NCBI GenBank assembly: GCA_002692965.1
Contig: NZNC01000019.1
Span: 153,066-217,065, forward strand
Reading direction: 5' to 3'
DNA from: Haliea sp.
GTDB taxonomy: Bacteria; Pseudomonadota; Gammaproteobacteria; Pseudomonadales; Halieaceae
Length of the DNA: 64,000 nucleotides
This document shows, piece after piece, positions 21,882 to 30,265 of this stretch (position 1 is its first letter; every line of letters begins with the position of its first letter). A model generated the notes under the pieces. The model did no database searches and was not told the DNA's origin. It worked only from the letters and a program-made list of their open reading frames with translations. Both the position numbers and the translations under genes were made by a program.

Positions 21882-23738
21882 ATGCAATCCCTGCAATCCG
21901 TCAACGAATTCGTCATCAAGTTCGCCAACGTGAATGGCACCGGCTCCGCCAGTGCCAACAACCTGTTTGCCAAGGCGATCTTCCGCATGGGCGTGCCGGT
22001 GTGCCCGAAGAACATCTTCCCCTCGAACATCCAGGGGCTGCCGACCTGGTACGAGGTGCGGGTCAGCGAGCGCGGTTACCTGGGCCGCCGGGGCGGCGTG
22101 GATATCATGCTCTCGGTCAACCCCCAGAGCATGCCCCAGGACATCCGCGAGGTGGAGCCGGGCGGCTATTTCATCTACGACAACACCAAGCCCCTCGACC
22201 TGCGCCTGGTGCGCAATGACGTCAACATCATCGGGCTGCCGCTGACCCGGATCTGCAACGACGAGTACAAGGATCCGCGCCAGCGCCAGCTGTTCAAGAA
22301 CGTGATCTACGTCGGTGCCTTGGCGGCCCTGCTGGACATGGATTTCGCCGTGCTCACCGGGCTGGTCAGCGATCAGTTCAAGGGCAAGGACAAGCTGATC
22401 CTGCCCAATATCCACGCCCTGGAGCTGGGCTACCAGTACGCCAAGGAAAACTTTGCCTGCCCGATCGGCGTGCGCGTGCGCACCGCGGACAAGGTGGGCG
22501 ACAAGGTCCTGCTCGACGGCAATACGGCCCTCGGTCTGGGCGCCATCTACGGCGGCGCCACGGTTGCCGCCTGGTACCCGATCACGCCATCCACCTCGGT
22601 GGTGGATGCCTACGAGAAGTACGCCAAGCGCCTGCGTATCGATCCGGGCACCGGCCGCAAGAACTACGCCATCGTGCAGGCGGAGGACGAACTCGCGGCG
22701 ATCGGCATGGTGGTTGGCGCCAGCTGGAACGGTGCGCGGGCTTTCACCGCCACCAGCGGTCCCGGTCTCTCGCTGATGGCGGAGTTCCTCGGTCTGGCTT
22801 ATTTCGCCGAGATCCCCACGGTACTCTTCGACGTGCAGCGGGCGGGTCCCTCTACCGGCATGCCCACGCGCACCCAGCAATCGGACATTCTGGCGGCGGC
22901 CTACGCCTCCCACGGGGATACCAAGCAGGTACTGCTCTTCCCCTCGACGCCGAAGGAGTGCTTTGACTTTGGCGCCCTGTCCTTCGACCTGGCGGAGCGT
23001 CTGCAAACCCCGATCATCCTGATGACCGACCTCGACCTGGGCATGAACGACAACATGTCCGAGCCGCTGGAATGGGACGACGAGCGTCGCTACGACCGCG
23101 GCAAGGTACTCAATGCCGAGGACCTTGACCGCATGGAGCGCTTCGGCCGCTACCTGGACGTCGATGGCGACGGTATCTGCTACCGCACCATCCCCGGTAC
23201 CCACCCGGAGAAGGGCGCCTTCTTCACCCGGGGGACATCCCGGGACGAGTACGCGGTCTACACCGAGCGGGGCGAGGAATACGCCAAGAACATGCAGCGG
23301 CTGCTGGCCAAGTGGGAAACCATCAAGGAGTGGGTGCCCAAGCCGATCGAGCAGGACTGTGGACAGGACACCGACACCGCGGTGCTCTACTTTGGTACCA
23401 GCGAGGAGTCGGCCCGGGAAGCTCTGGATTACCTGGCCGAGGACGGCCTGCGCATCAACGCCATGCGCGTGCGTGCCTTCCCCTTCAACCGCGATGTGGA
23501 GGCCTTCCTGGAGCGTCACGAGCGTGTCTTCGTCATCGAGCAGAATCGCGACGCCCAGCTGCGCACCCTGCTGATGGCCGAATTCGAACTCGGGCCGGAC
23601 AAGCTGAAATCGGTGCTCTGCTACGACGGCACCCCGATCAGCGCCCGCAACATCCGCCAGCAGATCCTGCAGCAGATGCCCGGCCACAACGTGACACCAT
23701 TGCGCCGCGACCGCCTGGTCAGCGCCGCAGGAGAGTAA
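21882..23738 (+). CDS. korA: 2-oxoacid:acceptor oxidoreductase subunit alpha (fused gamma-alpha, KorA-like)
   Basis: It is the large subunit (618 aa) of a CoA-dependent 2-oxoacid:ferredoxin-type oxidoreductase that converts a 2-oxoacid to acyl-CoA, CO2 and low-potential electrons. Residues about 10-190 form the gamma domain (NGTGSASANNLFAKAIFRMG). From about 215 comes the alpha pyrimidine-binding domain with YPITPSTSVVDAYEKY and the conserved TSGPGLSLMAEFLG. The domain order matches KorA of Mycobacterium tuberculosis. 2-Oxoglutarate is the likely substrate by family, but pyruvate or a branched-chain 2-oxoacid cannot be excluded. The next gene encodes beta. Confidence 0.85.
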   Translation: MQSLQSVNEFVIKFANVNGTGSASANNLFAKAIFRMGVPVCPKNIFPSNIQGLPTWYEVRVSERGYLGRRGGVDIMLSVNPQSMPQDIREVEPGGYFIYDNTKPLDLRLVRNDVNIIGLPLTRICNDEYKDPRQRQLFKNVIYVGALAALLDMDFAVLTGLVSDQFKGKDKLILPNIHALELGYQYAKENFACPIGVRVRTADKVGDKVLLDGNTALGLGAIYGGATVAAWYPITPSTSVVDAYEKYAKRLRIDPGTGRKNYAIVQAEDELAAIGMVVGASWNGARAFTATSGPGLSLMAEFLGLAYFAEIPTVLFDVQRAGPSTGMPTRTQQSDILAAAYASHGDTKQVLLFPSTPKECFDFGALSFDLAERLQTPIILMTDLDLGMNDNMSEPLEWDDERRYDRGKVLNAEDLDRMERFGRYLDVDGDGICYRTIPGTHPEKGAFFTRGTSRDEYAVYTERGEEYAKNMQRLLAKWETIKEWVPKPIEQDCGQDTDTAVLYFGTSEESAREALDYLAEDGLRINAMRVRAFPFNRDVEAFLERHERVFVIEQNRDAQLRTLLMAEFELGPDKLKSVLCYDGTPISARNIRQQILQQMPGHNVTPLRRDRLVSAAGE

Positions 23739-23742
23739 GCGC

Positions 23743-24795
23743 ATGAGTTACCAGATTCCCAAGTTCCGTCACCCCGACCTGCCGGTCAATGAGCTCGGTT
23801 ACACCCGTGCCGACTACGAGGGTGCCATTTCGACCCTGTGTGCCGGCTGCGGCCACGACTCCATCAGCGGTTCCATCGTGCGCGCCTGCCACGAGCTGAA
23901 CCTGGAGCCCCACCGCATCGCCAAACTGTCCGGGATCGGCTGTTCCTCCAAGGCGCCGACCTACTTCCTGGGCAAGTCTCACGGCTTTAACTCGGTCCAC
24001 GGGCGCATGCCCTCGGTGGTCACCGGGGCGGCCATGGGCAATCGCGATCTGCTCTACCTGGGTGTGTCCGGGGACGGTGATACCGCCTCCATCGGCATGG
24101 GCCAGTTTGCCCACGCCATCCGCCGCAACCTGAACATGGTGTATATCGTCATGAACAACGGTTGCTACGGCCTGACCAAGGGGCAGGACTCGGCGACCGC
24201 CGACGAGGGCTCCGCCAGCAAGAAGGGCGACCCCAACCCCTTCTCCGCCATCGACCTGCCGGGCCTGGCCCTGCAGCTCGGCGCGACCTTCGTGGCGCGC
24301 AGCTTCTCCGGCGACAAGGGGCAGCTGGTACCGCTGATCAAGGCGGCCATGTCCCACCGCGGCTTCGCCCTGATTGACGTGGTCTCGCCCTGCGTGACCT
24401 TCAACAACAATGCGGGCTCCACCAAGAGCTACGAGTTCGTGCGCGAACACGCCGAGGCCACCGGTACCGTGGACTTCGTACCGATGCGTGAGGAAATCAC
24501 CGCCCACTACGCGCCCGGCACCGGCACCGAGGTGACCCTGCACGATGGCTCCGTGCTGCACCTGGAGAAGCTTGACGAGGAACTCGATCCCTTCGACCGG
24601 CTCTCCGCGATGGTGGCGATCGAGAAACACCGCGCGGCGGGGGAGATCCTGACCGGGCTGATCTATATCGACAAGGACTCCCGGGATCTGCACGATGTGC
24701 TGGAAACCTCCCGCAGGCCCCTCAATACCCTGACCGAGGAAGATCTGTGTCCGGGCAACAAGGTGCTGGCCAACATCAACAGCAGCCTCCGCTAG
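23743..24795 (+). CDS. korB: 2-oxoacid:acceptor oxidoreductase subunit beta (KorB-like)
   Basis: It is the TPP-binding subunit (350 aa) of the oxidoreductase formed with the preceding gene. Cluster cysteines are C33 and C36 (CAGCGH), C67 (GIGCSS) and one in SPCVTFNN. The TPP/Mg motif runs from GVSGDGDTASIG to NNGCYGLTKGQ. The gap to the alpha gene is 4 bp. Unlike the short pyruvate oxidoreductase beta subunits, it carries a C-terminal extension with LDEELDPFDRLSAM, as in KorB. A perfect hairpin follows the stop codon. Confidence 0.87.
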   Translation: MSYQIPKFRHPDLPVNELGYTRADYEGAISTLCAGCGHDSISGSIVRACHELNLEPHRIAKLSGIGCSSKAPTYFLGKSHGFNSVHGRMPSVVTGAAMGNRDLLYLGVSGDGDTASIGMGQFAHAIRRNLNMVYIVMNNGCYGLTKGQDSATADEGSASKKGDPNPFSAIDLPGLALQLGATFVARSFSGDKGQLVPLIKAAMSHRGFALIDVVSPCVTFNNNAGSTKSYEFVREHAEATGTVDFVPMREEITAHYAPGTGTEVTLHDGSVLHLEKLDEELDPFDRLSAMVAIEKHRAAGEILTGLIYIDKDSRDLHDVLETSRRPLNTLTEEDLCPGNKVLANINSSLR

Positions 24796-24809
24796 GCGGC
24801 CGCTGCACC

Positions 24810-24839
24810 GACAAAGCGGCGGGAAATCGCCGCTTTGTC
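24810..24839 (+). terminator. 12-bp perfect hairpin after korB (terminator-like, no U tract)
   Basis: GACAAAGCGGCG (24810-24821) pairs perfectly with CGCCGCTTTGTC (24828-24839) around a 6-base loop. No run of T follows, so intrinsic termination is doubtful. The right arm supplies the first bases of the phoB Pho box (24835-24852). Confidence 0.55.
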
Positions 24840-24852
24840 ACACTGTTGTCAC
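24835..24852 (+). promoter_or_regulatory. Pho box upstream of phoB
   Basis: Two direct copies of TTGTCAC (24835-24841 and 24846-24852) have an 11-bp period with a 4-bp spacer, the geometry of PhoB half-sites (consensus CTGTCAT). A -10-like TAATAC (24865-24870) lies 12 bp downstream, and phoB starts at 24906. This implies autoregulation of phoBR. Confidence 0.75.
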
Positions 24853-24905
24853 AAAAACCCTCTCTAATACGCAGTTTATGGTGTCCGGAGGGGAGATTGT
24901 GACCA

Positions 24906-25616
24906 ATGAATGAACGCAAGGTACTGATCGTCGACGACGAGTTCGCCATCCGGGACATGTTGCGGATGGCCCTGGAAATCGCCGACTTTCGCTGCCTCGA
25001 GGCGGAAAACATCCACGACGCCTACACCCTGATCGTGGATGAACGCCCGGATATCGTCCTGCTGGACTGGATGTTGCCCGGGGGCAGCGGCCTGGAGTTG
25101 CTGCGCCGTCTCAAGCGCAACGATACGACCCGGGAGTTGCCGGTGATCATGCTGACTGCCAAGAGTGCCGAGGATAATGTGATCCAGGGTCTCGATGTCG
25201 GTGCCGATGACTACATTACCAAGCCCTTTGCCCCGCGCGAGCTGATTGCCCGCATCAAGGCCCTGCTGCGGCGCACCAGTGGCGGCGACGAGCAGGAGCG
25301 CCTGCAGGTTTCCGAGCTGGTGCTGGAGGGTGAGAGCCGGCGGGTGTTCCTGGGGGAAGACCCCCTGGACATGGGCCCCACGGAATTCAACCTCCTGCAG
25401 TTCTTCATGTCCCACCCCGAGCGGGCCTACACCCGCAGCCAGTTGCTGGATCACGTCTGGGGGGCCAATGTCTATGTGGAAGAGCGCACGGTCGACGTGC
25501 ATATCCGACGCCTGCGCAAGGCGCTGCAGAGCCCCGCACACGATTACAGTGACCTGATCCAAACGGTGCGCGGCACGGGCTACCGCTTCTCCTCCCGGGG
25601 AGCCGGCAACCGGTGA
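24906..25616 (+). CDS. phoB: phosphate regulon response regulator PhoB
   Basis: It is an OmpR-type response regulator (236 aa) that activates phosphate-starvation genes. The receiver domain has the acidic pair D10/D11, phosphoacceptor D54 (VLLDWMLPGG), T84 and K106 (DDYITKPFAP). The C-terminal winged helix includes RSQLLDHVWG and RTVDVHIRRLRKAL. It overlaps the phoR GTG by 3 bases and is preceded by its own Pho box. pstS, pstC, pstA, pstB and phoU follow within 8 kb, which settles the name. Confidence 0.96.
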   Translation: MNERKVLIVDDEFAIRDMLRMALEIADFRCLEAENIHDAYTLIVDERPDIVLLDWMLPGGSGLELLRRLKRNDTTRELPVIMLTAKSAEDNVIQGLDVGADDYITKPFAPRELIARIKALLRRTSGGDEQERLQVSELVLEGESRRVFLGEDPLDMGPTEFNLLQFFMSHPERAYTRSQLLDHVWGANVYVEERTVDVHIRRLRKALQSPAHDYSDLIQTVRGTGYRFSSRGAGNR

Positions 25617-26890
25617 GGGCACGGGTGACCTGGCTGGTGGAACTGCGCCGCCTGGTCCTGCTGGTCCTCCTGGCCCTGGCCCTGGGCTGGCCCCTGGGTT
25701 ATCCCTTTCAGGTCCTCTCCGGGCTCTTGCTGCTGCTCTTGCTGCGCTGGCTGGTGCAGCTGAAGCGCCTGCGCGCCTGGCTCGATTCTCCGGATGTGGA
25801 GCCGCCCGAGGCGCGGGGTATCTGGGGCGATTTTTACGACCGCCTCTACAGTTTGCGCCGGGAAAGCCGCGAACAGCAGACATTGCTGCAGTCGCGCCTG
25901 GACTACCTGCAGGACTCCCTGTCGTCGATGCAGGATGCGGCGGTGATGGTGTCGGCCAGTGGCGCCATCGAGTGGTGCAACAGCGCGGCCCAGAAGCTGC
26001 TCGGCCTGCGTTTTCCCAAGGATCGTGGCCAGGCGCTGCTCAACCTGGTGCGCCTGCCGGAGTTTCACCGCTATTTTCTGGCCGAGGATTACAGCCTGCC
26101 CCTGCAGGTGCGCCTGGGCAGCGAGCGCGAGCAGTACCTGCAGTTCAGTATCAGCCGCTTTGGCAACAATGATCGACTGGTATTTGCCCGGGACGTGACC
26201 CGCGAGGCGCGCCTCGAAAACATGCGGCGCGATTTTGTCGGCAATGTCTCCCACGAGCTGCGCACGCCGCTGACCGTGATCAAGGGTTACCTGGAGACAC
26301 TCCTGGGCCAGCCGGAGCAGGTGCCCGAACGTCTGCAGCGACCGCTGGGTCAGATGGCCCAGCAGGCCGAGCGGATGGAGGCGCTGTTGCGGGATCTGCT
26401 CTGGCTGACCCGCATCGAAAGCGTGCAGCCGCGGGAACGGCGGGAGTCGGTCAACGTGGGCCAGCTGCTGCGTGAATTGCAGTCGGAGCTGGCCACATCG
26501 CATCCCCAGCGGCGGGTGGAGTTCCGGGTCGAGACGGAGGCCAGCGTGCCCGGGGATTTGCGCGAGCTGCACAGTGCCATCTCCAACCTGGTGCTCAATG
26601 CGATCAAGTACAGCCCGGATGACAGTTGTGTGACAGTCACCTGGGCCGAGGAGCCGGATGGCCTGCGGCTGTCGGTCCAGGACCAGGGGGTGGGTATCGA
26701 GGCGAGCCACATTCCCCGGCTCACCGAGCGTTTCTACCGGGTCGATGACAGTCGCTCCTCGCGTACCGGGGGCACGGGGCTCGGCCTGGCCATCGTCAAG
26801 CATGTCGCCGCCAATCACCAGGCCCAGCTGCAGATCGAGAGCCGGCCGGGCAAGGGCAGCACCTTCAGCCTGTGGTTTCCGCGCGGCTGA
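25613..26890 (+). CDS. phoR: phosphate regulon sensor kinase PhoR
   Basis: It is an inner-membrane histidine kinase (425 aa) that phosphorylates PhoB when the Pst system signals low phosphate. It has a short hydrophobic N-terminus with membrane helices (about 12-50) and no large periplasmic domain, as is typical for PhoR. A PAS domain spans about 95-190. Phospho-acceptor H214 lies in NVSHELRTPL. The ATPase domain has the N-box NLVLNAIKYS and the G-box elements GVGIEASHIPRL and GTGLGLAIVKH. Its stop codon is inside the Pho box of pstS. Confidence 0.96.
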   Translation: MRARVTWLVELRRLVLLVLLALALGWPLGYPFQVLSGLLLLLLLRWLVQLKRLRAWLDSPDVEPPEARGIWGDFYDRLYSLRRESREQQTLLQSRLDYLQDSLSSMQDAAVMVSASGAIEWCNSAAQKLLGLRFPKDRGQALLNLVRLPEFHRYFLAEDYSLPLQVRLGSEREQYLQFSISRFGNNDRLVFARDVTREARLENMRRDFVGNVSHELRTPLTVIKGYLETLLGQPEQVPERLQRPLGQMAQQAERMEALLRDLLWLTRIESVQPRERRESVNVGQLLRELQSELATSHPQRRVEFRVETEASVPGDLRELHSAISNLVLNAIKYSPDDSCVTVTWAEEPDGLRLSVQDQGVGIEASHIPRLTERFYRVDDSRSSRTGGTGLGLAIVKHVAANHQAQLQIESRPGKGSTFSLWFPRG

Positions 26891-26915
26891 CATGCCAGTG
26901 TCATCATTCTGTCAT
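26887..26915 (+). promoter_or_regulatory. triple Pho box upstream of pstS
   Basis: Three half-sites with an 11-bp period are present: CTGACAT (26887-26893), GTGTCAT (26898-26904) and CTGTCAT (26909-26915). The first overlaps the phoR stop codon. A TAACGT at 26926-26931, 10 bp after the box, is the best -10, as Pho boxes replace the -35. pstS starts at 26969. Confidence 0.88.
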
Positions 26916-26968
26916 ATATTGGGGGTAACGTGAGCGCCGAACACAGTCACAGCTTATGGAGCCTACCC

Positions 26969-27946
26969 ATGCTGATACAACGTTTCGTCAAGCAATCGCT
27001 GGTCGCCCTGGGCGCCGCTTTCCTCGCCCACACTGCCGCCAGCGTTGAGGTCGACCCGGCCCTGGAGGACTACCAGGTGGCCAGCGGCGTTTCCGGCAAC
27101 CTGTCCAGTATCGGCTCGGACACCCTGGCCAATCTGATGACCCTGTGGGCGGAAGAATTCAAGCGTGCCTACCCCAACGTCAATATTCAAATTCAGGCGG
27201 CGGGATCGTCCACGGCACCGCCGGCGCTGACCGAGGGTACCGCCAATCTCGGCCCCATGAGCCGCGACATGAAAGACAAGGAAATCGAGGCCTTCGAAAA
27301 CCGCTATGGCTACAAGCCGACCGCGGTTCCGGTCGCCATAGATGCCCTGGGTGTCTACGTGCACAAGGACAATCCGATCGAGTCGCTGAGCATCGCCGAG
27401 GTGGATGCCATTTTCTCGTCCACCCGCCGTTGCGGCGCCCTCGAGGGTGTCGATCGCTGGGGCCAGCTGGGCCTGACCGGTGCCTGGGAGAATCGCGACA
27501 TCCAGCTCTTCGGCCGCAACTCGGTATCCGGCACTTACGGTTACTTCAAGACCGAGGCCCTGTGCAAGGGTGACTTCCGCAACACGGTCAATGAACAGCC
27601 GGGCTCGGCCTCGGTGGTACAGTCGGTGTCCACCTCGATCAATGGCATCGGGTACTCCGGCTTCGGCTACCGGACGTCGAGCGTGCGGGCAGTGCCTCTG
27701 AGCCGGCAGGCCGGCGGAGAAGCCTTCGCCGCCACCGCGGAAAATGCAACCAGCGGCCGTTATCCGCTGTCGCGCTTCCTCTACGTCTACGTGAACAAGG
27801 ACCCCAACAAGGCCCTTTCGCCGATGGAGCGCGAGTTCTTCAAGCTGGTGTTCTCGCGCCAGGGCCAGGAAGTGGTCGCCAAGGACGGCTATATCCCGCT
27901 GCCGGCCGCGGTAGTCGAGCGCTATAGCGCGCAGCTCGGCCTGTAA
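26969..27946 (+). CDS. pstS: periplasmic phosphate-binding protein PstS
   Basis: It is the high-affinity phosphate receptor of the PstSCAB transporter. ATG 26969 gives 325 aa, with a signal peptide (basic FVKQ, a hydrophobic core, then cleavage near AAS). A ribosome site GGAG stands 7 bases upstream. A longer frame back to 26930 would spoil the signal peptide. Phosphate-binding signatures include [24 protein letters not shown] and the [10 protein letters not shown] loop. It resembles the Pseudomonas-type PstS more than that of E. coli. It is controlled by a triple Pho box. Confidence 0.94.
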   Translation: MLIQRFVKQSLVALGAAFLAHTAASVEVDPALEDYQVASGVSGNLSSIGSDTLANLMTLWAEEFKRAYPNVNIQIQAAGSSTAPPALTEGTANLGPMSRDMKDKEIEAFENRYGYKPTAVPVAIDALGVYVHKDNPIESLSIAEVDAIFSSTRRCGALEGVDRWGQLGLTGAWENRDIQLFGRNSVSGTYGYFKTEALCKGDFRNTVNEQPGSASVVQSVSTSINGIGYSGFGYRTSSVRAVPLSRQAGGEAFAATAENATSGRYPLSRFLYVYVNKDPNKALSPMEREFFKLVFSRQGQEVVAKDGYIPLPAAVVERYSAQLGL

Positions 27947-27972
27947 GGCTGGCCGACGTCATCTAGCCCCGC

Positions 27973-28000
27973 GGGAGCGGGCCCGGCACGGGCCGCTCCC
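27973..28000 (+). other. intercistronic stem-loop between pstS and pstC
   Basis: GGGAGCGG-G-CCC pairs with GGGCCGCTCCC: eleven base pairs with one bulged G and a 5-base loop (GGCAC). There is no U tract. By position it probably protects the 3' end of pstS mRNA or slows readthrough, giving more PstS than permease. That role is inferred from other binding-protein operons. Confidence 0.65.
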
Positions 28001-28033
28001 GGATTCATTACCACGCGCGAGAGGGAGCCACCC

Positions 28034-30265
28034 TTGTCCAGCCTGACTGAGCACCTGTCCCCACGTACCAACCAGTGGCGCCGTATCAAGGACCGCATTG
28101 CGACGGTCTCGGTGACGGCCGGTGGTGCCGGGGTGCTGTTTGCCATCCTGCTGATCTTCTTCTACCTGCTCTACGAGGTTGTACCACTGTTCAGTGGCGC
28201 GTCAGTCGAAGCGCGGGAACCGGTCGCCACGAGTCTGCGGAGTGCGCCGATGTACCTCGCGGTGGAGGAGCAGGGGGAGCTGGCGCTGGCGGTCAGCGGG
28301 CAGGGCGTGGCCCATTTCCTGCGCCTCTCGGACGGCAGCACGGTGTTGCGGGAAGCGCTGGATCCTGCGCTGGGCAGTCCCGACCTGGTGGTGGCCGAGA
28401 GTGCCGAGAGCCGCCTGTTTGCCGCTGCCTGGCGCAACGGCGAGATCGCCCTGTTCCGACACCAATACCGGCTGCCCTACCCCGGCGGCGAGCAGGTCGT
28501 GACGCCGCGACTGGAGTCGGTCGAGCGGCTGCAGCTGGCGGAGGAGCCGCTGGTGTCCCTGACTTTCGCCAATACCGACGACGCCCTGGTGCTGGTCGGC
28601 GGCACTCGCAGCGGCGCCTGGGTCGGTGTGCGGGTGGTCCGCGAGGAGAATTTTCTCAGCGGTGAAGTCACCACCCGGGTGGAGAGCCTGCCGCTGCCGG
28701 CGATGCCGGTGCAGGGCGCCGCCATTCATCTCTCGGGCGACCAGCGCTGGCTCTATCACGTCGATGCCACCGGCGCCTTTAGCGTGCTCGACCTGCAGGC
28801 CCGGGATGCCAGCGGGCTGGCGGCGGTGGTGAGCCGCGGCGGGCTGTTTCAGGAACCGGGGCGCCTGCAGACCTCGACCATGCTCCTCGGCGGCATCTCC
28901 CTGCTGGCCAGCTCCGACCGCGGAGAGCTGGTCCAGGCCTTCATGGTTCGCGACCCCGGGGAAGGCCACCGCTTGCAGCGCATTCGCAGTTTCGATACCG
29001 ACGGCGTGCCGGCGCAGCAGCTGGTGCCCGAGCACCGTCGCAAGGGTTTCCTCAGCCTGGGCAGCGACGACACCCTGCAGATCTTCCACACGACGGCCCA
29101 CCGGCGGGTGCTGAATGAGACGATCGCTACCGGGGCCGCGCCGGCGGCCATCGCGCCCCGGGGCGACCTGTTGGTGCAACTGCAGGCCGATGGCCAGTTG
29201 CACAGCTGGGAGCTGCACAACAAGCATCCGGATATCTCCTGGACGGCTCTCTGGGACGAGGTGTGGTACGAGAGTTACGACGAGCCGGCACACATCTGGC
29301 AATCCTCGGCTTCGGACAACGATTTCGAACCCAAGCTGAGTTTTGCGCCTCTCGCTTTTGGCACGCTCAAGGCGGCTTTTTACACCATGCTGATCGCCGC
29401 CCCCCTGGCCATTTGCGGGGCAATCTACACCGCCTACTTCATGGCCCCGGCCCTGCGTCGCAAGATCAAGCCCCTGGTGGAGCTGATGGAAGCGCTGCCC
29501 ACGGTGATTCTGGGCTTCCTGGCGGGCCTGTGGCTGGCGCCCCTGGTGGAGGACAAGCTGACGGCGGTGGTGACACTGTTGCTGGCCATGCCGGTGGGTG
29601 TTCTGCTGTTCGCCTTCCTGTGGTCGCGCCTTCCCCTGTCGGTGCGGGCCCGGGTGCCCGAGGGATGGCACGCCGCGGTGCTGGTGCCGGTGGTCATTTT
29701 TATCGGCTACGTGAGCTTTGCCGGTAACGACGCCCTGGAGCTGTGGCTGTTTGGCGGTGACATGCGCCGCTGGGTGACCAATGAGCTGGGGATTCCCTTT
29801 GACCAGCGCAACTCCCTGGTGGTGGGGATTGCCATGGGCATGGCCGTGATCCCGACCATTTTCTCGATCGCCGAGGACGCCATCTTCTCCGTGCCCCGGC
29901 ACTTGAGTTACGGCAGTCTCGCCCTCGGCGCGACTCCCTGGCAAACCCTGGTGGGTGTGGTTCTGCCGACCGCCAGCCCGGGTATTTTCTCCGGACTGAT
30001 GATTGGCCTGGGGCGTGCGGTGGGCGAGACCATGATCGTGCTGATGGCCACCGGCAACACCCCGATCATGGACGCCAACATCTTTGAAGGCATGCGCACC
30101 CTGTCCGCCAACATCGCCGTGGAGATTCCCGAGGCCGAGGTCGACAGCACGCATTACCGGGTGCTCTTCCTCGCTGCCTTCGTGCTCTTCCTGTTCACGT
30201 TTGTCGTCAATACCGCGGCGGAGATTGTCCGCCAGCGGCTGCGCATCAAGTACGGGTCCCTCTAA
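28034..30265 (+). CDS. pstC: phosphate ABC transporter permease PstC (long form)
   Basis: It is an inner-membrane permease of the Pst phosphate transporter. At 743 aa it is more than twice E. coli PstC (319 aa). After the first membrane helix (about 33-55) comes a periplasmic insertion of about 370 residues with beta-propeller-like repeats. The permease core begins near 445, and the EAA loop is [15 protein letters not shown]. The long form is also known from Pseudomonas and Vibrio. The start is TTG with a purine-rich GAGGGA upstream. The stop overlaps the pstA ATG by one base. Confidence 0.92.
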   Translation: MSSLTEHLSPRTNQWRRIKDRIATVSVTAGGAGVLFAILLIFFYLLYEVVPLFSGASVEAREPVATSLRSAPMYLAVEEQGELALAVSGQGVAHFLRLSDGSTVLREALDPALGSPDLVVAESAESRLFAAAWRNGEIALFRHQYRLPYPGGEQVVTPRLESVERLQLAEEPLVSLTFANTDDALVLVGGTRSGAWVGVRVVREENFLSGEVTTRVESLPLPAMPVQGAAIHLSGDQRWLYHVDATGAFSVLDLQARDASGLAAVVSRGGLFQEPGRLQTSTMLLGGISLLASSDRGELVQAFMVRDPGEGHRLQRIRSFDTDGVPAQQLVPEHRRKGFLSLGSDDTLQIFHTTAHRRVLNETIATGAAPAAIAPRGDLLVQLQADGQLHSWELHNKHPDISWTALWDEVWYESYDEPAHIWQSSASDNDFEPKLSFAPLAFGTLKAAFYTMLIAAPLAICGAIYTAYFMAPALRRKIKPLVELMEALPTVILGFLAGLWLAPLVEDKLTAVVTLLLAMPVGVLLFAFLWSRLPLSVRARVPEGWHAAVLVPVVIFIGYVSFAGNDALELWLFGGDMRRWVTNELGIPFDQRNSLVVGIAMGMAVIPTIFSIAEDAIFSVPRHLSYGSLALGATPWQTLVGVVLPTASPGIFSGLMIGLGRAVGETMIVLMATGNTPIMDANIFEGMRTLSANIAVEIPEAEVDSTHYRVLFLAAFVLFLFTFVVNTAAEIVRQRLRIKYGSL

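Noticed and set aside
20064..23744. 1226-codon open frame on the minus strand opposite the KorA region
   Set aside because: It is antisense to two genes with clear motifs. Long antisense frames are usual in GC-rich codon use, and it has no recognisable domains.
26930..26968. Upstream extension of pstS
   Set aside because: It would start inside the promoter region and place a polar segment before the signal peptide. ATG 26969 has a better ribosome site.
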